Shown here piece by piece: positions 9,666 to 18,516 of a DNA stretch of 64,000 bases; position 1 is the stretch's first letter, and each line of letters opens with the position of its first letter. Made by a program: the position numbers and the translations under genes. This DNA is from Tateyamaria omphalii (lineage in GTDB: Bacteria; Pseudomonadota; Alphaproteobacteria; Rhodobacterales; Rhodobacteraceae). The stretch covers positions 1-64,000 of the forward strand of contig NZ_JAHVHT010000004.1 of NCBI RefSeq assembly GCF_019802125.1, written 5' to 3'. The notes under the pieces were generated by a model, which saw only the letters and a list, made by a program, of their open reading frames with translations, was not told the origin of the DNA and ran no database searches.

Positions 9666-10027
9666 CTCTGCTCAGGTTCCCACAACTCTATCGGCGTGCC
9701 TTCGGGGTCGGTCAGATGTGCAAATCGGCCAATCCCGGGCACATCGCCAACCATCTTGACGGAGACACCCGCTGTTTCGAGCTGCGCGGCCATTTTGTCG
9801 AGATTCTTGACCCGGAAATTCAGCATGAAAGCCTTGTCCGCCGCGAAATAGTCCGTGTCATCGGCAAAAGGTGCAAAGACGGTCGCGCCGCCTTCGGCCA
9901 TCCATGGGGTCTGGTCCGTGGCCGTCGGAACGAGGTTGATGCCAAGCATGTCGCTGTACCACGTGGCGAGGCCCTTGGGGTCTTTCGACCGAAAAAAGAA
10001 ACCTCCGAACCCTATCACCCGTTCCAT
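9662..10027 (-). CDS. VOC-family (glyoxalase/bleomycin-resistance fold) protein
   Basis: A 121-residue single-module vicinal-oxygen-chelate protein. The sequence runs GFGGFFFRSKDPKGLATWYSDMLG near the N-terminus and ends HLTDPEGTPIELWEP, the typical beta-alpha-beta-beta-beta pattern with a C-terminal Glu metal ligand. Family members include glyoxalase-like lyases, dioxygenase subunits and drug-binding proteins, so the substrate stays open. It is the only minus-strand gene between two plus-strand operons and converges on the adenosyltransferase with 4 bases of overlap. Confidence 0.85.
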   Translation of the reverse strand: MERVIGFGGFFFRSKDPKGLATWYSDMLGINLVPTATDQTPWMAEGGATVFAPFADDTDYFAADKAFMLNFRVKNLDKMAAQLETAGVSVKMVGDVPGIGRFAHLTDPEGTPIELWEPEQS

Positions 10028-10221
10028 CTTGGCCCCTCCGATCGACTTTCCAACAGTGTATCAAAGTTTCCGTTCAGCCGCATCGCCTTGAAAACGCGGC
10101 GTTCAAAGGCCGTGACGCGACGATTTTGTCCTGTTTCCGTTACGGCGTCTTGGGTAAACCGTGCGGGATACTCTAGTTCGGCTGTCAAAGCTGAGTCGTT
10201 AATTTGAGGAGAGGAACGCTC

Positions 10222-10980
10222 ATGAAGGTGCTTGTGCCCGTCAAACGCGTGATCGACTACAACGTGAAGGTGCGCGTGAAAGCGGACGGTTCCGGGGTTG
10301 ATCTCGCCAACGTGAAAATGTCGATGAACCCGTTTGACGAGATTGCCGTCGAACAGGCCATCCGCCTGAAAGAAGCAGGACAGGCCGAGGAAGTCGTGGC
10401 CGTGTCCATCGGCGTCAAGCAAAGTCAGGAAACGCTGCGTACGGCGCTGGCCATGGGTGCAGACCGCGCGATCCTCGTCATCGCTGCGGACGACGTACAC
10501 ACCGACATCGAGCCGCTGACCGTTGCCAAGATCCTCGCCAAAGTGGTCGAGGAAGAGCAGCCCGGCCTCGTGCTCTGCGGCAAGCAGGCCATCGACAACG
10601 ACATGAACGCGACAGGCCAGATGCTGTCGGCCCTGCTGGGCTGGAGCCAGGCCACGTTCGCCTCCGAAGTCGAAGTTGCAGGCGACAAGGCGAAAGTCAC
10701 CCGCGAAGTCGACGGTGGTCTTCAGACCATCGAGGTGAACATGCCGACCGTCATTTCGGTCGACCTGCGCCTGAACGAGCCGCGCTATGCGTCGCTGCCC
10801 AACATCATGAAAGCCAAGAAAAAGCCGCTGGACGAAAAAACAGCCGCTGATTACGGCGTCGAGACCGCACCGCGGCTTGAGATCGTAAAAACGGCAGAGC
10901 CCGAAGCACGTGCGGCGGGAATCAAGGTGGGCTCGGTCGAAGAGCTTGTGGAGAAACTCAAAGAAGCGGGGGCTGTGTAA
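10222..10980 (+). CDS. etfB: Electron transfer flavoprotein subunit beta
   Basis: A 252-residue subunit of the FAD/AMP heterodimer that takes electrons from acyl-CoA and related dehydrogenases and passes them to ETF-ubiquinone oxidoreductase. It begins [19 protein letters not shown] and has the beta-subunit signature around [17 protein letters not shown] and [25 protein letters not shown]. The start has GAGGAGAGGA upstream. The last base of the stop codon is the first base of the etfA ATG (TAATG), so translation is coupled. The 190 bases upstream should hold the promoter; I cannot fix its boxes. Confidence 0.97.
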   Translation: MKVLVPVKRVIDYNVKVRVKADGSGVDLANVKMSMNPFDEIAVEQAIRLKEAGQAEEVVAVSIGVKQSQETLRTALAMGADRAILVIAADDVHTDIEPLTVAKILAKVVEEEQPGLVLCGKQAIDNDMNATGQMLSALLGWSQATFASEVEVAGDKAKVTREVDGGLQTIEVNMPTVISVDLRLNEPRYASLPNIMKAKKKPLDEKTAADYGVETAPRLEIVKTAEPEARAAGIKVGSVEELVEKLKEAGAV

Positions 10981-11906
10981 TGGCTGTTCTTCTTCTCGCA
11001 GAAATCAATGACGGCGAACTGAGCATGGACGCCACGGCCAAGGCCGTGACCGCGGCCAAGGCACTGGGTGACGTGACTGTTCTCGCAACCGGTGCAACCT
11101 GCGCCGACGCCGCCGCAACCGCCGCCACCATCGACGGTGTCGCCAAGGTGCTGTGCGCCGAGGATGCGCTGTATGGCAAGCGTCTGGCAGAGCCAGTCGC
11201 CGACCTGATCGTATCGCTGGCTGGCGACTACGAGCATATCGTTGCCCCCGCCACCACCGACGCCAAGAACATCATGCCCCGCGTTGCAGCCCTGCTGGAC
11301 GCCATGGTGATCTCGGACGCAACAGCTGTTGTCGACGGCAACACGTTTGAGCGTCCGATCTACGCGGGCAACGCGATCCAAACCGTGAAAACCGGCGACG
11401 GCAAGAAGGTCATCACTTTCCGGACGTCGACCTTTGACGCGGCGGGCACGGGCGGCTCGGCTTCGGTCGAGACCATTGGCGCAGCGGCTGACCCTGCCCT
11501 GTCGAGCTGGGTCGAAGACAAGGTTGCCGAAAGCGACCGTCCCGAGCTGACCTCGGCTGGCGTGGTTGTGTCCGGTGGTCGCGGTGTCGGCTCCGAAGAC
11601 GACTTTGCGCTGATCGAGAAACTGGCCGACAAGCTGGGCGCCGCTGTTGGCGCGTCGCGTGCGGCGGTCGACTCGGGCTACGCCCCGAACGACTGGCAGG
11701 TGGGCCAAACCGGCAAAGTCGTGGCACCGGACCTCTATGTCGCTGTCGGCATCTCGGGCGCGATCCAGCACCTTGCGGGCATGAAAGACTCCAAGGTCAT
11801 CGTCGCGATCAACAAAGACGAAGAAGCGCCGATCTTCCAGGTTGCCGACTACGGACTGGTCGCCGACCTGTTCGACGCCGTGCCGGAGATGATCGAGAAG
11901 CTGTAA
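10980..11906 (+). CDS. etfA: Electron transfer flavoprotein subunit alpha
   Basis: A 308-residue FAD-binding subunit. The C-terminal FAD domain is clear: [12 protein letters not shown], then [28 protein letters not shown] and [17 protein letters not shown]. With EtfB it receives electrons from dehydrogenases such as the methylsuccinyl-CoA dehydrogenase encoded at 24.5 kb. It is coupled to etfB by a one-base overlap and followed 24 bases later by a strong hairpin terminator. Confidence 0.97.
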   Translation: MAVLLLAEINDGELSMDATAKAVTAAKALGDVTVLATGATCADAAATAATIDGVAKVLCAEDALYGKRLAEPVADLIVSLAGDYEHIVAPATTDAKNIMPRVAALLDAMVISDATAVVDGNTFERPIYAGNAIQTVKTGDGKKVITFRTSTFDAAGTGGSASVETIGAAADPALSSWVEDKVAESDRPELTSAGVVVSGGRGVGSEDDFALIEKLADKLGAAVGASRAAVDSGYAPNDWQVGQTGKVVAPDLYVAVGISGAIQHLAGMKDSKVIVAINKDEEAPIFQVADYGLVADLFDAVPEMIEKL

Positions 11907-11930
11907 GCGCTGTTGATCTGCAGAGATTTG

Positions 11931-11960
11931 AAAGCCCGCCGATCATTCGGCGGGCTTTTT
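11931..11960 (+). terminator. Rho-independent terminator after etfBA
   Basis: AAGCCCGCCG, loop ATCATT, CGGCGGGCTT followed by a T run. The stem is a perfect 10 bp and the T tract follows directly on the plus strand, so it ends the etfBA transcript. Its right edge touches the stop of the convergent DUF6473 gene; that direction has a weaker T tract. Confidence 0.92.
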
Positions 11961-12772
11961 CAGTTCATGACCGGCACAAGGGATTGCGCAATCTCGTTGT
12001 GAGCCACCGGCCCCAGCATCAGTTTGGCCGCCGGCGCGTCCATCTCGTTGAACACCATCCCTTCGGTGCCCGCTTCAATTGCGCTGTCTGAAATGACCGT
12101 CTCGACGTATTCGGTGGCCAGTTCCGACACCTTGTCGATCATCTCGCGCGAGACAAACGCCAGATCCCCCTCCGGGTCCTGTGCCGACGCCTCTGGTGTC
12201 TGGCGAGACGCCCACAGTAAAACGGTGCGTCCCTTGATCTGGCTCAGCACCAATCGCATCCGCGCCACCCAGGCCGTTTGCAACTCTTCCACAACCGTTT
12301 CGAACCGCTCTGGAGAGATCAACTCCAACCGCGCCAGCATATGGTTGGTGAAGTTGAACTCGGCAAAATCCACCTCCCGGTAGATGGCACGCAGCAGCGA
12401 GGACGCCTCGACAAAACGATCATTGCGGCGGGGATGCACCCGGTAGAACCGGTTCGACATGTTACGCGGACTGGTGATCTGGATCACCGTGGTCTGCGCC
12501 ATGCCCGACACGTCCCGTAGATACGGATCGGTGGCAAAGACATCGACCCCGCCATTCAGCGAGCCGAAATTCACGCACGTGATGCCGGTGGCCTGTTCGA
12601 CCAGATCCGGAAATGGCGATGCAACAAACTTCCCGTAGGTGATCGACCCACCAAAAAACGCGACAAACGGTCCATCCAGGGACCGACGCGGCCCGCGAAA
12701 CAAGACTTTCGAATTGCCGTATCTGCACGGCAAGTAGTCAAGCCCCCCGGGACCCAACGATTCAATACTCAT
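11960..12772 (-). CDS. DUF6473-type hypothetical protein (SGNH-like N-terminus)
   Basis: A protein of about 270 residues resembling a Rhodobacteraceae-specific family (DUF6473, from memory). Conserved-looking blocks are GGLDYLPCRYGNSKVLFRGPRR near the N-terminus (start only: GGLDYLPCRYG), then FFGGSITYGKF and NFGSLNGGVD. The second and third recall blocks I and II of SGNH hydrolases, but I see no convincing catalytic Asp-His pair at the C-terminus. There is no signal peptide. The start at 12772 is chosen because GTGAGAGTGGG precedes it; ATGs at 12808 and 12805 would add about 12 residues. It stands alone between etfBA and the hbd gene. Confidence 0.65.
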   Translation of the reverse strand: MSIESLGPGGLDYLPCRYGNSKVLFRGPRRSLDGPFVAFFGGSITYGKFVASPFPDLVEQATGITCVNFGSLNGGVDVFATDPYLRDVSGMAQTTVIQITSPRNMSNRFYRVHPRRNDRFVEASSLLRAIYREVDFAEFNFTNHMLARLELISPERFETVVEELQTAWVARMRLVLSQIKGRTVLLWASRQTPEASAQDPEGDLAFVSREMIDKVSELATEYVETVISDSAIEAGTEGMVFNEMDAPAAKLMLGPVAHNEIAQSLVPVMN

Positions 12773-12831
12773 GAGACCCACTCTCACTAATTTACCCACG
12801 CTCATCATCGCAGCGGTGAGTTGACGAAGCC

Positions 12832-12851
12832 CTAACGAAATTGGGCGTTAG
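12832..12851 (+). promoter_or_regulatory. Inverted repeat upstream of 3-hydroxybutyryl-CoA dehydrogenase gene
   Basis: CTAACG and CGTTAG form a perfect 6-bp inverted repeat separated by 8 bases. It lies 11 bases after a TTGACG hexamer and about 70 bases before the hbd start, in the 150-base divergent intergenic region. This is a plausible operator; the regulator is unknown. Confidence 0.35.
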
Positions 12852-12923
12852 TAAGGCATTGCATCCCCTTGCCCCCGCCACACGGCTGACCATATTGTGC
12901 AGCGACTGGACATGAGGGCGACG

Positions 12924-13799
12924 ATGGACATCAAGACGGTCGGGATTGTGGGTGCTGGACAGATGGGCAATGGCATCGCGCATGTGATGTCGCTGGCGGG
13001 CTACGATGTCATGCTGAATGACATCTCGGGCGACGCGCTGGCCGGCGCCATGGCCACGATTGATCGCAACCTCGAACGTCAGGTCAGCCGCGACAAGATC
13101 AGTGCGGACGACAAATCCGGCGCACTTTCGCGCATCCGGACAACTCAAACACTGCCAGACCTGGGGCAAACCGATCTGGTGATCGAGGCCGCGACAGAAC
13201 GGGAAACCGTGAAACAGGCGATTTTCGAAGACCTGTTGCCGCATCTTCAGCCGCACACGATACTGACGTCGAACACGTCGTCCATCTCGATCACGCGGCT
13301 GGCGAGCCGCACGGACCGGCCAGAGAAGTTCATGGGCTTCCACTTCATGAACCCGGTGCCCGTCATGCAGCTCGTCGAACTGATCCGGGGCATCGCCACG
13401 GACGCAGAAACATTTGATGCATGCGCCGCCGTTGTCGAAAAGCTGGGCAAGACGGCCGCCACGGCAGAGGACTTTCCCGCCTTCATCGTCAATCGCATCC
13501 TGATGCCGATGATCAACGAGGCGGTCTATACGCTCTATGAAGGCGTCGGATCAGTCAAATCCATCGATTCGTCTATGCGGCTGGGCGCGAACCATCCGAT
13601 GGGCCCACTCGAGCTGGCAGACTTCATCGGGCTCGACACCTGTCTTGCGATCATGAACGTGCTGCATGACGGGCTGGCGGACACCAAGTACCGCCCCTGC
13701 CCGCTGCTCACGAAATATGTCGAGGCGGGATGGCTGGGGCGCAAGTCACAGCGCGGGTTCTACGACTATCGGGGCGAGACGCCTGTTCCGACGCGGTAA
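12924..13799 (+). CDS. 3-hydroxybutyryl-CoA dehydrogenase
   Basis: A 291-residue cytosolic enzyme interconverting acetoacetyl-CoA and 3-hydroxybutyryl-CoA with NAD(P). The Rossmann motif is GIVGAGQMGNGIA at the N-terminus, the ELSNTSSISI-type strand appears as LTSNTSSISIT, the catalytic His is in MGFHFMNPVPVM, and the C-terminal domain has FIVNRILMPMINEA and NHPMGPLELADFIGLD. It belongs with the crotonyl/ethylmalonyl-CoA route and polyhydroxybutyrate turnover. ATG 12924 follows GAGGGCG; an upstream in-frame start at 12897 looks spurious. The gene is monocistronic here, as the next gene is on the other strand. Confidence 0.94.
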   Translation: MDIKTVGIVGAGQMGNGIAHVMSLAGYDVMLNDISGDALAGAMATIDRNLERQVSRDKISADDKSGALSRIRTTQTLPDLGQTDLVIEAATERETVKQAIFEDLLPHLQPHTILTSNTSSISITRLASRTDRPEKFMGFHFMNPVPVMQLVELIRGIATDAETFDACAAVVEKLGKTAATAEDFPAFIVNRILMPMINEAVYTLYEGVGSVKSIDSSMRLGANHPMGPLELADFIGLDTCLAIMNVLHDGLADTKYRPCPLLTKYVEAGWLGRKSQRGFYDYRGETPVPTR

Positions 13800-13850
13800 C
13801 GTTTTCTGACACGGAAAACGGACTGGAGTTTTTGTAAAATTCCGGCGCGG

Positions 13851-14714
13851 TCAGTCCTTCAGCGCTATCGTGTGATCCCGCAACCACGCCATGAAACCAC
13901 GCGGATCGTCCTTGTATCCGGTCACAAGCTCTGGATCGAGCGGATAGCCGACGATAGGACCCTGAGGTTTGTTGCACGACCGCACGATCTCGTGCAGCAA
14001 CAGGCCCTGCCGCAACATCGGCGACACTTTGTCAGCGATGTGATATGCGCGGCTGTTCGATCCCGGAAAGCGCATGGGCACAACCGTCGCTCCAGACCGG
14101 CGGATCAGCTGCGCTGTAAACACGTTCCACTCGGCCTCTACCGCCGGTCCCCACCATGTCTCTGACGTGGCAACAACACCCGATGGAAACAGGGCAACCA
14201 CGCCACCCTCTTTCAGATGCGCCATCGCCTTGGCCCGCATCTCGACCCCTTTGCGTTGGGCATCGGCGTCGTGCGGAAAGGGCACGGGAATCATGTAGCT
14301 GCCTGCCACCTCATCAATGACCGTCAGCAATGAGCGGGTAAGGATGCGGTAGTCGGGGCGCACACGACCAATCAGATCCGCAAAGATCATCCCGTCGACC
14401 ATACCATGCGGGTGGTTCGCGACGACAATCACCGGACCCTCTTTGGGGATGCGGTTCAGCTGTTCCTGCGGCGTAGTCAGGTCGATGCCCATCACATCCA
14501 GGCAGGCCCGCCAAAAGGCCTGTCCGCTGGGCGCGCCCTGACGCTCGAATTTGCGGATCAGTCGCAGGATCGTCAGCTTGCCGGTAAAGGCCTCCATCAC
14601 ACGGATGAACGTCGCTTTCCAAGGGTCGTCGAACGTCGACGCATAAGACAGGCTGCGGCGGTCATAGGTGTTGAAGGACACCTGCTCCGGCTCGGGTTTT
14701 GCAACCTTTGTCAT
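13851..14714 (-). CDS. Lysophospholipid acyltransferase-family protein (PlsC-like)
   Basis: A 287-residue protein of the glycerophospholipid acyltransferase superfamily, hemolysin-like branch. The acceptor/catalytic block reads VVANHPHGMVDG, followed by GVVALFPSGVVA (substrate-binding block) and GATVVPMRFPG. These enzymes acylate lysophospholipids or ornithine lipids at the inner membrane. The first ~55 residues look like an amphipathic lead-in. The start at Met-Thr-Lys (14714) is preferred by family resemblance; a start at 14768 is possible, and neither has a strong ribosome site. It is 69 bases from the HPr gene, same strand, and may be the last gene of that operon. Confidence 0.82.
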   Translation of the reverse strand: MTKVAKPEPEQVSFNTYDRRSLSYASTFDDPWKATFIRVMEAFTGKLTILRLIRKFERQGAPSGQAFWRACLDVMGIDLTTPQEQLNRIPKEGPVIVVANHPHGMVDGMIFADLIGRVRPDYRILTRSLLTVIDEVAGSYMIPVPFPHDADAQRKGVEMRAKAMAHLKEGGVVALFPSGVVATSETWWGPAVEAEWNVFTAQLIRRSGATVVPMRFPGSNSRAYHIADKVSPMLRQGLLLHEIVRSCNKPQGPIVGYPLDPELVTGYKDDPRGFMAWLRDHTIALKD

Positions 14715-14783
14715 GTTGTGTGTGCTATCGACCAAGCGATCGTCACCTTCTATCGACGTGTGGACCATGCGGGTCCGATTGGC

Positions 14784-15053
14784 TCAGGCCTCTTCCCCGA
14801 ACTTGTCAGCCACAAGCGAACTGAGCGCATCTGCCAACGGCTCGGCGTCCGGACCCGAGGTTTCAACGTCAATAAAACTTCCCTTGGACGCTGCCAACAT
14901 CAAAAGGCCCATAATGCTGTCGCCTGATGCAGACATGCCATCCTGGCTGACGGTCGCACGGGCATCGAAAGCCTCCACCACCTCGACAAGTTTGGCGGAC
15001 GCACGCGCGTGCAATCCCTTGATGTTCACGATTTCCAGTCTGCGTTGGGACAT
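14784..15053 (-). CDS. Phosphocarrier protein HPr (PTS-Ntr type)
   Basis: An 89-residue HPr. The phosphorylated His is His15 in GLHARAS and the regulatory Ser is Ser46 in SGDSIMGLLML, the target of the HPr kinase encoded upstream. It relays phosphate from enzyme I (not in the window) to the EIIA encoded 3 bases upstream. Carrying both His15 and Ser46 with an hprK gene is typical of alphaproteobacterial regulatory PTS, which lacks sugar permeases. An ATG after a short gap behind the EIIA stop fixes the start. Confidence 0.95.
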   Translation of the reverse strand: MSQRRLEIVNIKGLHARASAKLVEVVEAFDARATVSQDGMSASGDSIMGLLMLAASKGSFIDVETSGPDAEPLADALSSLVADKFGEEA

Positions 15054-15055
15054 AG

Positions 15056-15451
15056 TCAGGTATCTGCGCCTATATTCTGGCTGTCGATATACTTCTTGCC
15101 TGCGCTCAAGGCGGCCTGCACCGCATCCGATACATGCAGCTTGCGGCTCTTGGCCAGCTTGATCAGCATCGGCAGGTTGGCACCGTAAAGTATCCGGCGG
15201 TTCTGCGGCTTGCAAGCCAAGAGGCTCAGGTTGGACGGGGAACCGCCGAACAGGTCAGTGACGACCACAACACCATCGCCCGTGTCGACATCATCAGCTG
15301 CGGCGCAGATCTCGGTCTCCTTGGCCTTGCGGTCATGGTCCGCTTCGATGGCGATGGCACGCACACCGGGTTGTGCCCCCACAACATGCTCGATCGCGCG
15401 AAGGTACTCCCCCGCGAGCCCGCCATGTGCGACAATCACGATCCCGATCAA
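15056..15451 (-). CDS. PTS EIIA component, mannose type (EIIA-Man-like)
   Basis: A 131-residue EIIA of the mannose family: the N-terminus IGIVIVAHGGLA carries the active His (about residue 9), followed by VVVTDLFGGSPSN. No EIIB or EIIC is encoded nearby, so it is probably a regulatory phosphate sink, not a transporter part. The start is a TTG that overlaps the rapZ stop as TTGA; no ATG would give a proper N-terminus. It lies between rapZ and HPr, the standard alphaproteobacterial order. Confidence 0.92.
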   Translation of the reverse strand: MIGIVIVAHGGLAGEYLRAIEHVVGAQPGVRAIAIEADHDRKAKETEICAAADDVDTGDGVVVVTDLFGGSPSNLSLLACKPQNRRILYGANLPMLIKLAKSRKLHVSDAVQAALSAGKKYIDSQNIGADT

Positions 15452-16329
15452 GCTGATGCCTCTTCGCGTTTGCGGCGATCCAGTTCCCGATGCCGAATAG
15501 ACACTTGCCAGCCAGCCTCCGCAAGGGCTGCCGCAACGGTTTCCGCCATGGCAACCGACCTGTGTTGGCCACCGGTACAACCGAATGCAACCGAGAGGTG
15601 AGACTTGCCTTCGTCGAGCACCGCAGGCAACTGCCAGAGCAGCAAATCACGCAAACGTGTTTCGAACGCATCCGCGCGCGGGTCGGAAAAGACATGGGTG
15701 CGGACCTCGATGTCCAGTCCGGTCTTCTGCCGCAGACCGGGCTCCCAATATGGATTTTTCAGAAACCTGCAGTCAAAAACCATATCAACGGATCGCGGCA
15801 GTCCACGCTTGTAACTGAAACTCTGGACCGATACCGCCAACTGGCTCTGCTCACCCGGCGAAAACCAGTGTTCAACCTCGGCACGCAACTGATGGACATT
15901 CAGGTCGGTGGTGTCGATCAGGACATCGGCGCGGGCCCGCACCGGAGCCAGCAAGTCCTTCTCCCGCAAAATGCCCGCCTCCACGCGGTCTGCCTCTGCC
16001 ATGGGGTGACGGCGGCGCGTTTCGGAAAACCGGTTGAGCAGCACATCGGTTCTGCAATCCAGGTACAGCAGCTCGGGCATCACCCCCGGCACGGCTGCTA
16101 TTTGACCCAGCGCATCCGTGATCGCCGTGGCGGAAAAGTCGCGATTACGGGGATCAAGGCCCAGTGCAACGGGCGCGTCCCGATGCGGCGTATCCAGCAG
16201 CGCACGGATCAGGCGCATCGGCATGTTGTCGATCGCCTCGTATCCCAAGTCCTCAAGCACCCGGATCGCGCTGGAGCGCCCTGCTCCCGATGGGCCAGTG
16301 ACAAGTACAAGGCGGCGGGCTGCAGTCAT
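15448..16329 (-). CDS. rapZ: RapZ/YvcJ-family RNase adapter / nucleotide-binding protein
   Basis: A 293-residue P-loop protein. In E. coli RapZ binds the sRNA GlmZ and steers its decay; in alphaproteobacteria the role is unclear. The N-terminal P-loop reads VTGPSGAGRSS, with Arg where Lys usually sits. Later blocks are LDPRNRDF, YLDCRTDVLLNRFSETRRRHP, and the C-terminal GCTGGQHRSVAMAE. It follows hprK by 8 bases and its stop overlaps the EIIA TTG start, so the four PTS-linked genes are tightly coupled. The start ATG 16329 has GGAG about 12 bases upstream. Confidence 0.93.
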   Translation of the reverse strand: MTAARRLVLVTGPSGAGRSSAIRVLEDLGYEAIDNMPMRLIRALLDTPHRDAPVALGLDPRNRDFSATAITDALGQIAAVPGVMPELLYLDCRTDVLLNRFSETRRRHPMAEADRVEAGILREKDLLAPVRARADVLIDTTDLNVHQLRAEVEHWFSPGEQSQLAVSVQSFSYKRGLPRSVDMVFDCRFLKNPYWEPGLRQKTGLDIEVRTHVFSDPRADAFETRLRDLLLWQLPAVLDEGKSHLSVAFGCTGGQHRSVAMAETVAAALAEAGWQVSIRHRELDRRKREEASA

Positions 16330-16337
16330 TGCAGGTC

Positions 16338-16763
16338 TTACTCCGTGTCGCTTCGTCCGCCTTTCACGTATTGCAACACGGCAAAGGGCCAAGCCGGGGT
16401 GTCCACTTTGTGAATACACGGAAATGCTGTGTTCAGGATGAGCGCTTGATGCCTGACCGGCAAGCGTTGCGTCTCAACCACATCAAGGTCGACGACAAGG
16501 TGCAGCGGCGCTGTCACACTGTCGGCGTTCAGAATGCCCAGACCGCGGGCTTCAACCTGCCCCTTGATTGTCGCGGGCGCACTCAGTCGAACGCCGCCGG
16601 CGTTCTCGGTCAGTTCGGTCTGATCATCCGAAATCAAGGTCGCCCCAAGACCCATAAGCTGTAACGCAAGGCTCGACTTGCCGCTCCCAGACGCGCCACG
16701 GATCAAAATGCCACGCCCATCAACAGCCACTGCACTGGCGTGCAGGCGCAGGCTCCCTGTCAT
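16338..16763 (-). CDS. hprK: HPr kinase/phosphorylase, short alphaproteobacterial form
   Basis: A 141-residue kinase domain. The P-loop is RGASGSGKSSLA and the HprK signature-like block is GQVEARGLGIL. The N-terminal domain found in Gram-positive HprK is absent, as usual in alphaproteobacteria. It phosphorylates HPr on Ser46, which is present in the partner encoded 1.3 kb downstream. It is 6 bases behind chvG and 8 bases before rapZ. Catalysis should take place in the cytosol in response to ATP and metabolites. Confidence 0.93.
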   Translation of the reverse strand: MTGSLRLHASAVAVDGRGILIRGASGSGKSSLALQLMGLGATLISDDQTELTENAGGVRLSAPATIKGQVEARGLGILNADSVTAPLHLVVDLDVVETQRLPVRHQALILNTAFPCIHKVDTPAWPFAVLQYVKGGRSDTE

Positions 16764-16769
16764 GACGAC

Positions 16770-18470
16770 TTAGACCGGCAGGCCAACAACAAAGCGCGCG
16801 CCCAGGGGTTCAGACGTGATGTCCGCGTCGGTTGGGCGAATGTTTTCGGCCCAGATCACGCCGCCATGCGCTTCGACAATCTGCTTGGATATGGCGAGAC
16901 CAAGACCCGAGTTGTTTCCGAAATGCTCTTCGGGTCGTTGCGAATAGAAGCGTTTGAAGATCTTCGTCAGCGCCTGATCCGGGATACCGGGGCCCGTGTC
17001 CTCGACCACGACCAGCACACGGTTTTCCCGCTTGCGCGCCCAGACCCGAATGGCATCGCCATCTTCGCAGAACGAAATCGCATTGGTGATCAGGTTGACA
17101 AAGACCTGCGCCAGCCGCGCCTCCAACCCCTGCACTTCAATGGGGTGCGCAGGCAGGTCGGTGATGAATTCGATCCCCTTGCTGCGGGCGTCTTCACCCA
17201 GGTATTGACCCAAATTACCCAACATTTGCAGCAGGTTGAACGGCTCTTCCTCTTCCTTGACCAGTTCGCTGTCCAAGCGGGATGCGTTGGAGATGTCGCT
17301 CACCAGACGGTCAAGCCGACGCACATCGTGGTCGATCACATCAAGCAGTTTTTCGCGCTGATCGTCACGCTTGACCATGCGCAGCGTCCCCACTGCCGAT
17401 CGCAGCGATGCGAGGGGGTTCTTGATTTCGTGCGCCACATCGGCGGCAAACTGTTCGTTTCCGTCGATCCGATTGTACAGCGCCGCGATCATGCCGCGCA
17501 GAGCGCCCGACAGGCGACCGATCTCGTCCGGGCGCGCCGTCAGATCGGGGATACGGATACGGCCAGGATTCACCTTTCGTGCATTCTTGTCGCGACCCAG
17601 CTCGGCGGCGGCCGCGAGGTCTGCGAGCGGGTTGGCAATGGTAGACGCCAGAACGAGGCTGAGCCCAATGGACACCAGCGTCGCGATGACAAACATCTGC
17701 AGGACCCGCTCACGTTCGCCGCGCACCAACGCGTCGATTTCACCCGATGCACTCGTCAACGCAATCACGCCCACTGCCGCACCATCATGTTCAATCGGGG
17801 TCACGACACTGAAGATTGCCCCACCGGCGACCGTCAGGTTCTCGCTGATCTGGGTGTTGCCTTCCAGACTGCGGGCCACCAGCGGGCGCAGCTGCTCTTC
17901 GATTGGTGCAGGCGGCGCGGTCTCTGCGCCCGAGAACGGACGTGATATCTGACGCCAAAGCCACCCAAGCCCATCCGTGAGAACGGCCACGTTCTCGGTC
18001 TCATTGGCTTGATGCGGCAACGGGGCAAGTGTTCCCTCGCTTTGCGCAACAAGCACCTCGGCAGGATCGAAAACATAAATCTCATGCCCCGCCCGCAGGT
18101 CGAGTGCAGCCAGCGTGTCCGGCACATTCGCGCCATCGCCGGTCGCAAGGCTGACCGGCGCGCCCGTTGGCAATTGCGCCTCAATCACATCAGCCACCAG
18201 CTCTGCCTGCGCCACCAGAGCGGACAGGCGCTGCACGGCCAGGCTTTCACGGGTGGAATTGAGGTAAAGAATGCCCGCAACCAGCACGTTCAACGCGATC
18301 AGGTTGAATGTGATGATCTTGCGGGCGAGCGGTGACGCGCGCAACGACATCAGGCCGCGCCGCGCGCGCCCATCGCGCAACTCGGATGCTCCGGATGTTT
18401 CCGGTGCGACCCAGTCTTCCCCAAGGACGATATCGCCGTCACGGGAAGGAGGTGTGCTTGTGTCTCGCAC
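16770..18470 (-). CDS. chvG: Sensor histidine kinase ChvG (ExoS family)
   Basis: A sensor kinase of about 566 residues. A cytosolic N-terminal tail is followed by one membrane helix (LARKIITFNLIALNVLVAGI), a periplasmic sensor of about 200 residues, a second helix (MFVIATLVSIGLSLVLA), HAMP, the H-box DVAHEIKNPLASLRSA, the N-box NLITNAISF and DTGPGIP, then NNSGLGLAISKQ. The GTG at 18470 is preferred because GAGAGGA sits 5-6 bases upstream; a GTG at 18509 lacks a site. ChvG responds to acid or envelope stress in Agrobacterium and Sinorhizobium. It lies directly downstream of chvI. Confidence 0.94.
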   Translation of the reverse strand: MRDTSTPPSRDGDIVLGEDWVAPETSGASELRDGRARRGLMSLRASPLARKIITFNLIALNVLVAGILYLNSTRESLAVQRLSALVAQAELVADVIEAQLPTGAPVSLATGDGANVPDTLAALDLRAGHEIYVFDPAEVLVAQSEGTLAPLPHQANETENVAVLTDGLGWLWRQISRPFSGAETAPPAPIEEQLRPLVARSLEGNTQISENLTVAGGAIFSVVTPIEHDGAAVGVIALTSASGEIDALVRGERERVLQMFVIATLVSIGLSLVLASTIANPLADLAAAAELGRDKNARKVNPGRIRIPDLTARPDEIGRLSGALRGMIAALYNRIDGNEQFAADVAHEIKNPLASLRSAVGTLRMVKRDDQREKLLDVIDHDVRRLDRLVSDISNASRLDSELVKEEEEPFNLLQMLGNLGQYLGEDARSKGIEFITDLPAHPIEVQGLEARLAQVFVNLITNAISFCEDGDAIRVWARKRENRVLVVVEDTGPGIPDQALTKIFKRFYSQRPEEHFGNNSGLGLAISKQIVEAHGGVIWAENIRPTDADITSEPLGARFVVGLPV

Positions 18471-18516
18471 TGCTGTCCTCTCGGCAGGCGCCCGTTCTGG
18501 GCGCGCCACGTCTCAA

